From contig NZ_JAHDTF010000002.1 of the NCBI RefSeq assembly GCF_018531465.1, forward strand, positions 338,811 to 402,810: a DNA stretch of 64,000 nt, in the 5' to 3' direction. Position 1 is the first letter of the stretch; the number at the start of each line of letters is the position of its first letter. Source of the stretch: Sphaerisporangium fuscum (lineage in GTDB: Bacteria; Actinomycetota; Actinomycetes; Streptosporangiales; Streptosporangiaceae). Positions 53,952-62,123 of the stretch are shown here, in pieces. The notes under the pieces are model-generated. The model was not told where the DNA came from, made no database searches, and was given only the letters and a program-made list of their open reading frames with translations. The position numbers and the translations under genes were made by a program.

Positions 53952-55510
53952 GACGGTGATTCCTCCTGTGACTGTGGTTGTGTGCCGCGCGGCCCGTGTC
54001 CCGGTGGGCGGGTGACGTGGCGGGCCAGCAGGTCGCGCCACTCGGCGCGGGCGTCCTGCCGCTCGGCGTCGGACAAGGTGGGTTCGAAGACGCGCCCCGG
54101 CGGGAGGGCCGCGACGGCCGCCGAGACGCTCGGCCAGAGCCCGGCCCGCACGCCCCCCAGGTAGGCGGTGCCCCGCAGGCTCGCCGTCTCGTGGCCGCAG
54201 GCCCGCCGCACCGGCCGGCCGGCCAGGTCCGCCTGGGCGGCCATCAGGACGTCGCTGGTGGCGAGCCCGCCGCCGCAGAACAGCTCCCCGACCGGCCGTT
54301 CCATGACCTCCTCCAGGCCTTCCAGCAGGTCGCACACCGAGTGGGCGAAGCCTTCGAGGATGCCGCGGGCCAGTTCCGCCCGGGTGGTGGACAGGCTGAG
54401 GCCGGTGAGCACGCCGGTGGCCTCCGGGGACCAGACGGGGGTGCGCAGTCCCGCCAGGGCGGGCACGAACCTCACCCGGGCGGGCCCGGTGTGCTCGCGG
54501 GCGAGTTCGGCCAGGCGGCTCGGCGACTCGAACAGCCCGATCTCCTCGCACAGCCAGCGCATGGCCGAGCCGGTCGTCGCGGCGAACCCCTCCAGGCTGA
54601 ACACCGGCACCCCGCGTGACCGCCAGCCGACCAGGGTCAGCACGCCGGGCACCGGACGGCGGGGGGCGGGCGGCCGCTCGCCCGCGACCGCGTCGAGGAA
54701 GGTGCCGGTCCCGTGCACGCAGGTGGCCTGGCCCGGCCGGTGGGCGCCGAGCGCGATCATCGCGGCGTGCTGGTCGCCCATGACCGACAGGATGGGCAGC
54801 CGCGTGCCGAGGATCGAGGGGTCGGCGGCGCCGAAGTCGCCGTCCTCGTCGACGATCAGCGGCAGGACGTCGCGGGGGCAGCCGAGGAACTCCACCCAGG
54901 GCTCGTGCCAGTCCCCCGTGCGCAGGTCGTAGGCGCCCACGGCGACGGCGTTGGTGGCGGAGGTGACGTGCCTCGCTCCCCCGGTGAGCTTCCAGACCAG
55001 CCAGGAGTCGATCGAGCCGAACGCCAGCCTGCCCGCGGCGTGGGCCCGGCCGGCGGCCGGGTTGCGGGCGATCTCCTCGGCGGCCCACAGCAGCGGCGCC
55101 CGGGAGCCGACCGGCCGTCCGGTGTGCTCGATGAGGTGCTCGTCCCACTCCTTCTCCCACTCCGGCAGCCGCCGGGCGTACCGGCGGTCCTGCCAGACCA
55201 CGGCTTGGGTGAGCGGGGTGCCGGTGACGGTGTCCCACAGCAGGACGGTGGCCCGCTGGGTGGAGATCGACATTCCGGTGATCTCCACCCGGTGCGCGGC
55301 GGCCCACTCCAGCGCCTCCCGGCAGACCCGGACGGTGTTCACCCAGATCTCCGTCGCGTCCTGTTCGACGCGCAGGTGGTCCGGCGAGCCGACCGAGATG
55401 GGCAGGTACGCTGCGGGCGCCGCCCCGCCGTCGTCCAGGACGACGGCGGCACGGGTGCCCGTGGTGCCCTCATCGATGCTGAGCACGCCGCGACGGCGTT
55501 CCCTGGTCAT
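53948..55510 (-). CDS. glpK: FGGY-family carbohydrate kinase, glycerol kinase by context
   Basis: The 520-aa protein has two FGGY domains. The ATP phosphate loop reads SIDEGTTGTRAAVV, against DQGTTSSR of classical GlpK, so it is a diverged member. Sugar-site residues lie in WQDRR and MGDQHAAMIALG; the FGGY signature region is GGGLATSDVLMAAQADLAG. The position between an MFS carrier and GlpD makes glycerol the likely substrate. The ATG at 55510 has AGGAGAGGACC upstream. Function is likely but the substrate is inferred. Confidence 0.88.
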   Translation of the reverse strand: MTRERRRGVLSIDEGTTGTRAAVVLDDGGAAPAAYLPISVGSPDHLRVEQDATEIWVNTVRVCREALEWAAAHRVEITGMSISTQRATVLLWDTVTGTPLTQAVVWQDRRYARRLPEWEKEWDEHLIEHTGRPVGSRAPLLWAAEEIARNPAAGRAHAAGRLAFGSIDSWLVWKLTGGARHVTSATNAVAVGAYDLRTGDWHEPWVEFLGCPRDVLPLIVDEDGDFGAADPSILGTRLPILSVMGDQHAAMIALGAHRPGQATCVHGTGTFLDAVAGERPPAPRRPVPGVLTLVGWRSRGVPVFSLEGFAATTGSAMRWLCEEIGLFESPSRLAELAREHTGPARVRFVPALAGLRTPVWSPEATGVLTGLSLSTTRAELARGILEGFAHSVCDLLEGLEEVMERPVGELFCGGGLATSDVLMAAQADLAGRPVRRACGHETASLRGTAYLGGVRAGLWPSVSAAVAALPPGRVFEPTLSDAERQDARAEWRDLLARHVTRPPGHGPRGTQPQSQEESPS

Positions 55511-55543
55511 CCGCGAAGGTCCTCTCCTGACGCCGGCGACCGT

Positions 55544-56980
55544 TCAGGCCGACACCGGCTGGCGTGGCTGGAGGCCGACGGCCTCCTCTTCCAGGTTCAC
55601 CGCGACGCGGGTCGGATCCCACTTGATGGCCAGGCACGTGATCAGGCCGGCCAGCGGCACCACCGACAGGACCATCAGGCTGGGGCCGACGCCGATGCCC
55701 GACTGCAGCTGCGGGAACAGGTACAGGCCCGCGACCGACCCGAGGCTGCCGAGCATGCCGGTCACCCCGGTGCCGAGGGTGCGGATGTCGCTGCGGTAGG
55801 ACAGGGCGGCGATCGACTTGCCGTTGGGACCGGGGCCTGCGGAGTGGAAGAAGATGAACAGCACCGGCAGCAGCGCGGCCAGGGCGACGGGGAGCTGCTT
55901 GAAGGTGGCGCCCATGACGAGCAGCGCGGCGAACACGACGGCGTACCCGGCCATCGAGCTGCTCCGCAGGCCGAGCCGCCGGCCGGCGTAGGCCGACAGG
56001 CAGCCGCCCACGATGCCGACGGCGTTGAACGCCATCGACCCCAGCGTGGCCTTCTCGAACTCCTTGCCGAACAGTTCGAGGCTGATCACCGGCAGGTACC
56101 ACCCCACGGCGAAGTACTGCATGGCCTGGGTGAGGGAGATCGCGGTCGACAGCACGGTGCGGGGGAGGTAGGGGCGGCGGAAGAGCACGCCGGCGTCCCG
56201 GAGCCCGACCTGGTGGCGGGCCTTGCCGGCCTCGTCCGCCTCCAGCGGCCCCTCCTGCGCGGCCAGCCCGTACATCCGGCGCAGGTTCGCCGCCGCCTCG
56301 CGCAGCCTGCCCTTGGACGCCAGCCAGGTGGGGCTCTCGACCAGGAAGGCGAGCTGCAGGGCGAGCAGGACCAGGGCGAAGGCGGCCGAGGAGCCGACGG
56401 ACCAGCGCCAGATGCCCGCGCCGACACCGAACTTGTAGAACAGTAGCGTGAGCAGCAGGTTCGTGGTCGTCGCGGTGTACCAGACGCCCTGCCAGAAGTT
56501 GAGCCTGCCCTTGAGGGAGGCCGGGGTGTACTCGGCGAGCAGGGCCATCGCCACGGCGAAGTCCATGCCGTACGCGACGCCCACCAGGGCCCGCCCGGCG
56601 AAGACGGTCTGGAAGTCCGCGCCGGCGGCGGTGGTGAGCGCGCCGAGCGCGAAGACGACCTTGGTCAGCAGCAGCGGCTTGACGCGTCCGATCCGTGCGG
56701 CGAGCCAGCCGCCGAAGGGGTTGGAGATGATCGCGATCGCGGGGGCCATCGCCGTGAGCACGCCCACCTGCGTGGGGGACAGGCCCAGTTCCTTGACCAT
56801 CGGGGACAGGCCGGCGCCGAGCGCCGCGTTCGAGTAGGCGTCCAGGAACAGGCCCGCCAGGGCGAGGAACCAGATCCAGTTGGTGCGGCCGTTCAGGCTC
56901 TTGATGGTGTCGATGAGGTCGGCCGCGTCTCCCGCGCCGCGGATGACCGCCGTTCTCGTGCTCGCAGGGCCGTCGTTCAT
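55544..56980 (-). CDS. MFS transporter, probable glycerol (phosphate) or polyol carrier
   Basis: The 478-aa protein has twelve membrane segments with MFS hallmarks: the loop 2-3 motif GGWLAARIGRVKPLL, GRALVGVAYGMDFAVAMALL in segment 4-5 and ESPTWLASKGRLREA between the halves, as in the sugar-porter/AAHS-type families. I choose the ATG at 56980 (MNDGPASTRTAV); an upstream in-frame start is not needed. It heads the glp operon, 33 bases before glpK. A glycerol or glycerol-phosphodiester substrate is inferred from position only. The leader hairpin is 55-99 bases before its start. Confidence 0.88.
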   Translation of the reverse strand: MNDGPASTRTAVIRGAGDAADLIDTIKSLNGRTNWIWFLALAGLFLDAYSNAALGAGLSPMVKELGLSPTQVGVLTAMAPAIAIISNPFGGWLAARIGRVKPLLLTKVVFALGALTTAAGADFQTVFAGRALVGVAYGMDFAVAMALLAEYTPASLKGRLNFWQGVWYTATTTNLLLTLLFYKFGVGAGIWRWSVGSSAAFALVLLALQLAFLVESPTWLASKGRLREAAANLRRMYGLAAQEGPLEADEAGKARHQVGLRDAGVLFRRPYLPRTVLSTAISLTQAMQYFAVGWYLPVISLELFGKEFEKATLGSMAFNAVGIVGGCLSAYAGRRLGLRSSSMAGYAVVFAALLVMGATFKQLPVALAALLPVLFIFFHSAGPGPNGKSIAALSYRSDIRTLGTGVTGMLGSLGSVAGLYLFPQLQSGIGVGPSLMVLSVVPLAGLITCLAIKWDPTRVAVNLEEEAVGLQPRQPVSA

Positions 56981-57302
56981 GCCCGCCGCCTTTCGGGGGG
57001 TTGATTCCCTTGCCAGCGGTCCAGGAACGACTGAAGGCACAGACGAAGACCACTGACAGGGATGTCTTCGTCTGTGCCTGTCGGTTAACGGGACGTTAAG
57101 CGCCTACCTCCGGATATGTCAAGCATCGTCCCTGTCTGTTACGTGTGGGCGCGACGTCACCGGTCGCGAAGACGAGCCGTACAGACGCCCATAAGCGTAA
57201 AAGTCGGAAAAGTACCGGTCAGCACTCTTCCGGAGGGGGCGGCAGCCGTACCGGCCCCGGGAACACCCCGAGCAGGGTCACCGCCGACTCGGGAGATCAA
57301 GC
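56981..57302. other. Divergent promoter region of the glp operon and the TagF-type operon
   Basis: These 322 bases hold no gene. They contain the hairpin at 57035-57079 and, around 57081-57105, the AT-richer sequence GTTAACGGGACGTTAAG, which has a repeated GTTAA half-site. The rest up to 57302 is the leader of the glycosyltransferase operon. Confidence 0.5.
57035..57079 (-). promoter_or_regulatory. Leader hairpin of the glp operon, candidate GlpP target
   Basis: Perfect 16-bp arms AGGCACAGACGAAGAC and GTCTTCGTCTGTGCCT are separated by 13 bases. The hairpin lies 55-99 bases before the MFS start, so it should be in the leader RNA. The loop contains CTGACAGG, which can also pair with CCTGTCGG at 57077-57084 (7 of 8 bases), giving a second, partly exclusive structure. 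No U-tract follows. Confidence 0.55.
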
Positions 57303-59993
57303 ATGCAGCCGGATGTCAGCGTCGTGCTCATCACCTTCAACGACTCGGCCCGGTTGCCGCGCGCGATCGCCTCGGCGCTGAACCAGTCCCTGCGCAACCT
57401 CGAAGTCGTCGTCGTGGACGACGCGAGCACCGACGACACCCCCGCCGTGGTGGCGGGCTTCGGCGACCCCCGCCTCCGCTACGTGCGCAGGGAGGAGAAC
57501 GGCGGCCACGGCGCGGCCCGCAACACCGGGCTGGAGGCGGCGCGGGGGGCGTACGTGACGTTCCTCGACGGCGGCGACGAACTGCCCCGGCACGCCTGCA
57601 AGAGCCTGCTCGGCGAGATCGAGCGGACCGGGGCCGACTTCGCGGCCGGCCAGATCACGCGGCTGCAGGAGGAGGGCGGCCGCGTCCAGCGGTACCGGCC
57701 CGCGCTCTACCGGCCCCGCAGGGTGGTGGAGGGCATCAGGGCGGAACCCCGCCTGTTCCTGGACGGATTCGCCACCGGCAAGCTCTACCGCACGGCGTTC
57801 CTGCGGGAGCACGGGCTGCGCTTCCAGGAGGGCACGCGCTACACGGACCTCGTCTTCACCGCCGCGCTGTACTGCCGCGCGCGCCGCTTCGCGGTCGTCC
57901 CCTGGGACGCCTACCTGTGGCACCGCCCGGCGGGCCCGCGTGAGCTCCCCGGGATGGACGACGTACGGCAACGCGTCGCCGCCGCCCAGCTCGCCGACGC
58001 CATCCTGCGCGACAGCGGCTGCGGTGACCTCGTCGGGGACAGGCAGCGGCGCTTCCTCGGCCAGGACCTGCGGGTGCACCTCGCCGCGCTGCCGCGCCTC
58101 GGCAAGGTCCAGGTGAAGGAGTTCAGCGCGGTGGTGCGCCCGTACCTGGAGGAACTCGACCCGGGCGTGCCGGCGGGGGCCGAGCCGATGCTCCGCGTGT
58201 GCTGCCACCTGATCCGCATCGACCGGCTGGACGACCTCGTGGTGGCCGCCCGGTCGCTGACCCCGCCGAAGGCGCCGCCGCGCCACGCGCTCGGCGTCGA
58301 CGGCCGGACGTACTGGGGGACGCGCGCCGACCCCGGGCTCGACATCACCGCGCTGCGGCTCGCCGAGCTGCCGTTCAGCGCCTCCAGGATCCGGCACGAG
58401 GTCACCGAGATCACCCGCGACGGGACCGTCGTGTCGATGACCGTCCGCACCTACGACCCGTTCGCGGTGCTGCGCCGGTCGGCGACCACGGCCGCGCTGA
58501 CCGGCAAGGGCCTGCGGGTGCCGCTGTCGCCGGTGCGGCAGGCCGACGGCAGCTACCTCACCAAGGTGGAGATGGACCTCGCCGAGGCACGCCTCGGCAG
58601 GCGGGGAACCGAAGGATGCCATGACCTGCGCATCCGCTTCGTCCGCGGCGACGGCCACCGGACCGCCGACCGGCTGCTGGTCGATCCGGCCACCCCGCCG
58701 CTGGTCGTGGCGGCCGGCGGGCACGAGGTGACGGTCGGCCCCGAGGGCGACAGCGCGTTCCTGCGCGTCCGATGGCGGCCCGCGCCGGCCCCGCGCCCGG
58801 CCGCCGCCCCGCTGCGTACGCCGCCGCTGGTCTCCCACCTTCGTACGCTGGCCGGACGGGAAGATCTCAAGCTGTGGGTCTACCGGCGGCTGATCCACGT
58901 GGTGCCGCGCCGCCGCGACCTCGCCCTGTTCGAATCCGGCCTCGGCGCCGCCTTCACGGGCGACCCGAGGTACATCTACGAGGAGATCAGGCGGCGTGGG
59001 CTGCCGCTGCGGGTGTGGTGGTCGGCGCGCGCGGACGCCCGGGGCTTCCCGCCGGACGTGCCGCTGGTACGGCGGATGAGCTGGCGCCACCTGTGGATCA
59101 TGGCCAGGGCCGCGTACTGGGTCGACAGCCACAACTTCCCGCCCGGTTTTCCCAAGCCCAGAGGGACCCGCTACCTGCAGACCTGGCACGGGCAGGCGCT
59201 GAAGACCGTCGGGTTCGACTCCCCCGGCCTGCGCGGCGACGTCCCCGGCCCTCGGGAGCGGTGGCGCGCCGCCGTCGCCCGCTGGGACGCACTGGTGTCC
59301 GCCGGCCCGGAGTTCGAACGGGTCTTCGTGCCCGCGAACGAGTACACCGGCACCGTCCTCGGCTTCGGCTCTCCCCGCTGTGACGTGCTGGTCAACGGCG
59401 ACCCGGCCGCCGGGCAGCGGGTGCGGGAGGCGCTGGAGATCCCCGGCGACCGCAGGGTCCTGCTGTACGCGCCGACCTACCGGGACCTGTCGAAGGGACG
59501 CGGGACGTCGGTGCGGGTGGACCTCGACGCCCTCGCCGAGGCGCTCTCGGGCGAGTGGGTCATGGTGCTGCGCACCCACCCGGAGGAGAGGTTCAGGGTG
59601 CCGCGGCGGCTGCGCCACTTCGTCCGCCCGGCCGGCTCCTACCCCGAGGTCAACGACCTCATCCTCGCCTCCGACGCGCTGCTCAGCGACTACTCCTCCC
59701 TCATCTGCGACTACGCCTGCACCGGACGCCCGATCCTGCTGTACGCCGACGACTACGACACCTACGCGCGGGTGGAGCGCGGCCTGTACCACGACCTGCG
59801 GGAGATCTCCCCCGGGCCCGTCCTGTCGAACACGCCCGAGCTGGTCGCGGCGCTGCGGGACCTGCCGGGGGTCACGGCGGAGTACGCCGAACGGTACGCC
59901 GACTTCGCCGCGCTGTTCTGCTCGGAGGAGACCGGCAAGGCCGCCCCGCGCGTCGTCGACGCCTTCTTCCACGGTCGCGGGATCCGTGCATGA
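57303..59993 (+). CDS. GT2 glycosyltransferase fused to a CDP-glycerol glycerophosphotransferase (TagF/TarF-like)
   Basis: The 896-aa protein has a GT2 domain at residues 1-220 (DVSVVLITFNDSARLPRAIA, NGGHGAARNTGLEAARG) and a C-terminal CDP-glycerol glycerophosphotransferase domain at about 500-890, with YLQTWHGQALKTVG, LLYAPTYRD, LRTHPEER and SDALLSDYSSLICDYAC. TagF-type enzymes add glycerol phosphate to wall teichoic acid or to glycopolymers. The region between is unassigned. In the GT2 domain the DxD metal motif reads DGGD (D89-G-G91-D92), so the metal-binding second Asp is absent. It is followed by a GT4 gene with an ATGA overlap. It faces the glycerol operon. Confidence 0.9.
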   Translation: MQPDVSVVLITFNDSARLPRAIASALNQSLRNLEVVVVDDASTDDTPAVVAGFGDPRLRYVRREENGGHGAARNTGLEAARGAYVTFLDGGDELPRHACKSLLGEIERTGADFAAGQITRLQEEGGRVQRYRPALYRPRRVVEGIRAEPRLFLDGFATGKLYRTAFLREHGLRFQEGTRYTDLVFTAALYCRARRFAVVPWDAYLWHRPAGPRELPGMDDVRQRVAAAQLADAILRDSGCGDLVGDRQRRFLGQDLRVHLAALPRLGKVQVKEFSAVVRPYLEELDPGVPAGAEPMLRVCCHLIRIDRLDDLVVAARSLTPPKAPPRHALGVDGRTYWGTRADPGLDITALRLAELPFSASRIRHEVTEITRDGTVVSMTVRTYDPFAVLRRSATTAALTGKGLRVPLSPVRQADGSYLTKVEMDLAEARLGRRGTEGCHDLRIRFVRGDGHRTADRLLVDPATPPLVVAAGGHEVTVGPEGDSAFLRVRWRPAPAPRPAAAPLRTPPLVSHLRTLAGREDLKLWVYRRLIHVVPRRRDLALFESGLGAAFTGDPRYIYEEIRRRGLPLRVWWSARADARGFPPDVPLVRRMSWRHLWIMARAAYWVDSHNFPPGFPKPRGTRYLQTWHGQALKTVGFDSPGLRGDVPGPRERWRAAVARWDALVSAGPEFERVFVPANEYTGTVLGFGSPRCDVLVNGDPAAGQRVREALEIPGDRRVLLYAPTYRDLSKGRGTSVRVDLDALAEALSGEWVMVLRTHPEERFRVPRRLRHFVRPAGSYPEVNDLILASDALLSDYSSLICDYACTGRPILLYADDYDTYARVERGLYHDLREISPGPVLSNTPELVAALRDLPGVTAEYAERYADFAALFCSEETGKAAPRVVDAFFHGRGIRA

Positions 59994-61066
59994 GCACGGT
60001 GGTGTTCGCCTGCATGGACGCCGACACCTTCGGCGGCATCCAGCAGGTGACCCACACCCTCGCCCAGGGGCTGGCGCTGCGCGGTCACGAGGTGCACGTC
60101 CTCGGCCTGCACCGCTCCCCCGAACCGTTCCGCTACGTCGAGCGGCCCCTGTACGAGCACCACGTGGCGCAGCGCCGTCCCCTCGGTCAGGGCAGGCGCG
60201 AGGTGGCGCGCTGGAGGGCCCGGCGGCTGCTGTCGTCCCTCGGCCAGGGCTACGCCGTACTGACCTCGCCGGACGCGGTGGCGTGGCTCGCCGACCTGCT
60301 GCCGCCCCGGCTGCGCGCCATCGGGCAGTACCACGGCTCGTTCCACCACGCGCGCGGCACCACGCACTTCTCGGCGGTCCGGCGCGACTACGGGAGGCTC
60401 GACCAGGCGGTGTTCCTCAGCGCCGAGGACGCCTGGCGGTTCGCCGAGGAGGCGCGGCTGCCCAACGCGGCCGACCTGCCGAACCCGCTGCGCGGCTGGC
60501 CGGAGAAGACGTCGTTCCTCGACGTGCCGCGGGTGCTCGGCGTCGGCCGGCTGTCGGCGGTCAAGCGCTTCGACCGCCTGATCGCCGCCTTCGCCCGCGC
60601 CGGCCGTACCTTCCCCCAGTGGGAGCTGCACCTGATCGGCGACGGCCCGGAGCGCGACCGGCTGCGCGCCCACGCGGCCTCTCTAGGCGTGGCCGGGCGA
60701 GTGGTCTTCCGGGGCCGGGTGCCGGCGCACGAGATGGGCCGGGAGTACCTCAACGCGGCGATCCTCGGGCTGTCCAGCGAGCACGAGGGGTTCCCGCTGG
60801 CCGTCTGCGAGGCCGCGTCGTACGGCATGCCGGCCGTGGCGTTCGACGTGTCGGGCGGCGTGCGGTCGCTGGTCCTGCACGGACTGACGGGCGTGCTGGC
60901 GCCTCCCGCCGACGTGGACGCGTTCACGGGGGCACTGGGCGGTCTGATGGCCGACCCGGCGAGGCGGCGGCGGCTCGGCGGCGCGGCCCGCGCCCACGCG
61001 CAGGCGTACCGGCTGGAACGGGTGCTGGACCGCTGGGAGGAGATGTTCGACCGCATCGGCCGCTGA
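59990..61066 (+). CDS. GT4-family glycosyltransferase
   Basis: The 358-aa protein has the two-Rossmann GT-B fold. Near the start FGGIQQVTHTLAQGLALRGHEVHVLG is the acceptor-side glycine-rich motif; VGRLSAVKRFDRLIAAFA and SSEHEGFPLAVCEAASYGMPAVAFDVSGG (with the EHEGFPLAVCE donor motif, E-x7-E type) are GT4 hallmarks. It is retaining and uses a nucleotide sugar. The ATG overlaps the previous stop (ATGA), so the TagF fusion and this enzyme act together, probably in the same glycopolymer pathway. It converges with the sulfotransferase gene, six bases apart. Confidence 0.93.
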   Translation: MSTVVFACMDADTFGGIQQVTHTLAQGLALRGHEVHVLGLHRSPEPFRYVERPLYEHHVAQRRPLGQGRREVARWRARRLLSSLGQGYAVLTSPDAVAWLADLLPPRLRAIGQYHGSFHHARGTTHFSAVRRDYGRLDQAVFLSAEDAWRFAEEARLPNAADLPNPLRGWPEKTSFLDVPRVLGVGRLSAVKRFDRLIAAFARAGRTFPQWELHLIGDGPERDRLRAHAASLGVAGRVVFRGRVPAHEMGREYLNAAILGLSSEHEGFPLAVCEAASYGMPAVAFDVSGGVRSLVLHGLTGVLAPPADVDAFTGALGGLMADPARRRRLGGAARAHAQAYRLERVLDRWEEMFDRIGR

Positions 61067-61072
61067 CCGTCG

Positions 61073-62119
61073 TCACCGGTCGACCAGTTGGGCGGAGGAG
61101 GACCGAGGGGCGGGGACCTGCGCGAGGGCGAGCTGCCCGGAGGTCAGCATGGCGGCGAGCGGCCCCGGTTCGTGCAGCCGGTCCACCCAGTCGCGGGCCC
61201 GCTGCCGGCTCTGGGCCAGCCTGCGCCGCGCCGCCGTCCTGCGGTAGGCCAGAAGGTGCCGCGGTAAGGCCGGGGACGCGCCGCTCAGCTCGTACCCGTG
61301 CTCCTGGAGGCGCTCACCGAGCACCTCCTCGCACAGCGCGATCTCCCACGGTTCGAGCCTGATCTGCCAGCTTCCCACCCGGGCGGGGGTGACCTCGCGG
61401 TGGGTGTTGCCGTGCCACACCTTGCGCGCGGGCACCGCCGCCGGCGCGATCCTGCGGGGCTCGCACATCGCCGGGTCGTACTCCTCCCGCAGGAAGGCGC
61501 ACAGCCTGTTCAGCTCACGCTCCGGGTCGGCGGTGAGGTCCTCGTAGCGCAGCTCGTGGTAGGTGCCGGCGGGTAAGCGCCCGGCGTGGCGTCGCCCGTG
61601 GTCGACGGCCTCCGCCCACGTCGCGATCGCGTGGTGGACGTCGAGGGTGTACCACGGCATCTCCTTCAGCGACGCCACGCAGTCGCGGCCGTCCCTGACC
61701 AGGTGGACGAACTGCGCGTCCGGGAAGAGCCTGAGCAGCACCTCGACGTGCTGGAAGTAGGCGGGCCGCTTGTCGCCCCACCGCGGCTTGCCGAACCGCC
61801 CGGCGTACGACCGGAACGCCTCCCCCAGCACCGACCCCAGCGACCCCGGGCCCTCGGCGACCCGGCGGACGTACGCCTCGGGGTCGACGCCGAGCTCGCC
61901 GAATCTCGTGGCCTGGTCCCCGGCGACCCACTCCGCCAGGCGGCGCCGGTTGGCGGCCTGCCGCATGTCGCCGTACGCGCGGCGCCCGTAGTAGGCCCGC
62001 AGGAGGAAACGGGTCTCCGGCGGCACCGCGACCCGTGGATGGGCGTGCAGCATGAGCTGCAGCATCGTCGTTCCTGACCGGGGACAGCCGATCACGAAGA
62101 CCGGCCTGTCGGGACGCAT
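61073..62119 (-). CDS. Sulfotransferase family protein
   Basis: The 348-aa protein has the PAPS-dependent sulfotransferase fold. The 5'-phosphosulfate loop is IGCPRSGTTMLQLMLHAHP, and the 3'-phosphate binding region has FVHLVRDGRDCVASLKEMPW. The C-terminal 60 residues are Arg/Ala/Leu-rich and probably anchor or interact with other proteins. It lies four bases after the CDP-alcohol phosphatidyltransferase gene. Sulfation of a glycolipid or polymer is plausible from its neighbours, but the acceptor is not known. Confidence 0.88.
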   Translation of the reverse strand: MRPDRPVFVIGCPRSGTTMLQLMLHAHPRVAVPPETRFLLRAYYGRRAYGDMRQAANRRRLAEWVAGDQATRFGELGVDPEAYVRRVAEGPGSLGSVLGEAFRSYAGRFGKPRWGDKRPAYFQHVEVLLRLFPDAQFVHLVRDGRDCVASLKEMPWYTLDVHHAIATWAEAVDHGRRHAGRLPAGTYHELRYEDLTADPERELNRLCAFLREEYDPAMCEPRRIAPAAVPARKVWHGNTHREVTPARVGSWQIRLEPWEIALCEEVLGERLQEHGYELSGASPALPRHLLAYRRTAARRRLAQSRQRARDWVDRLHEPGPLAAMLTSGQLALAQVPAPRSSSAQLVDR

Positions 62120-62123
62120 CGGG

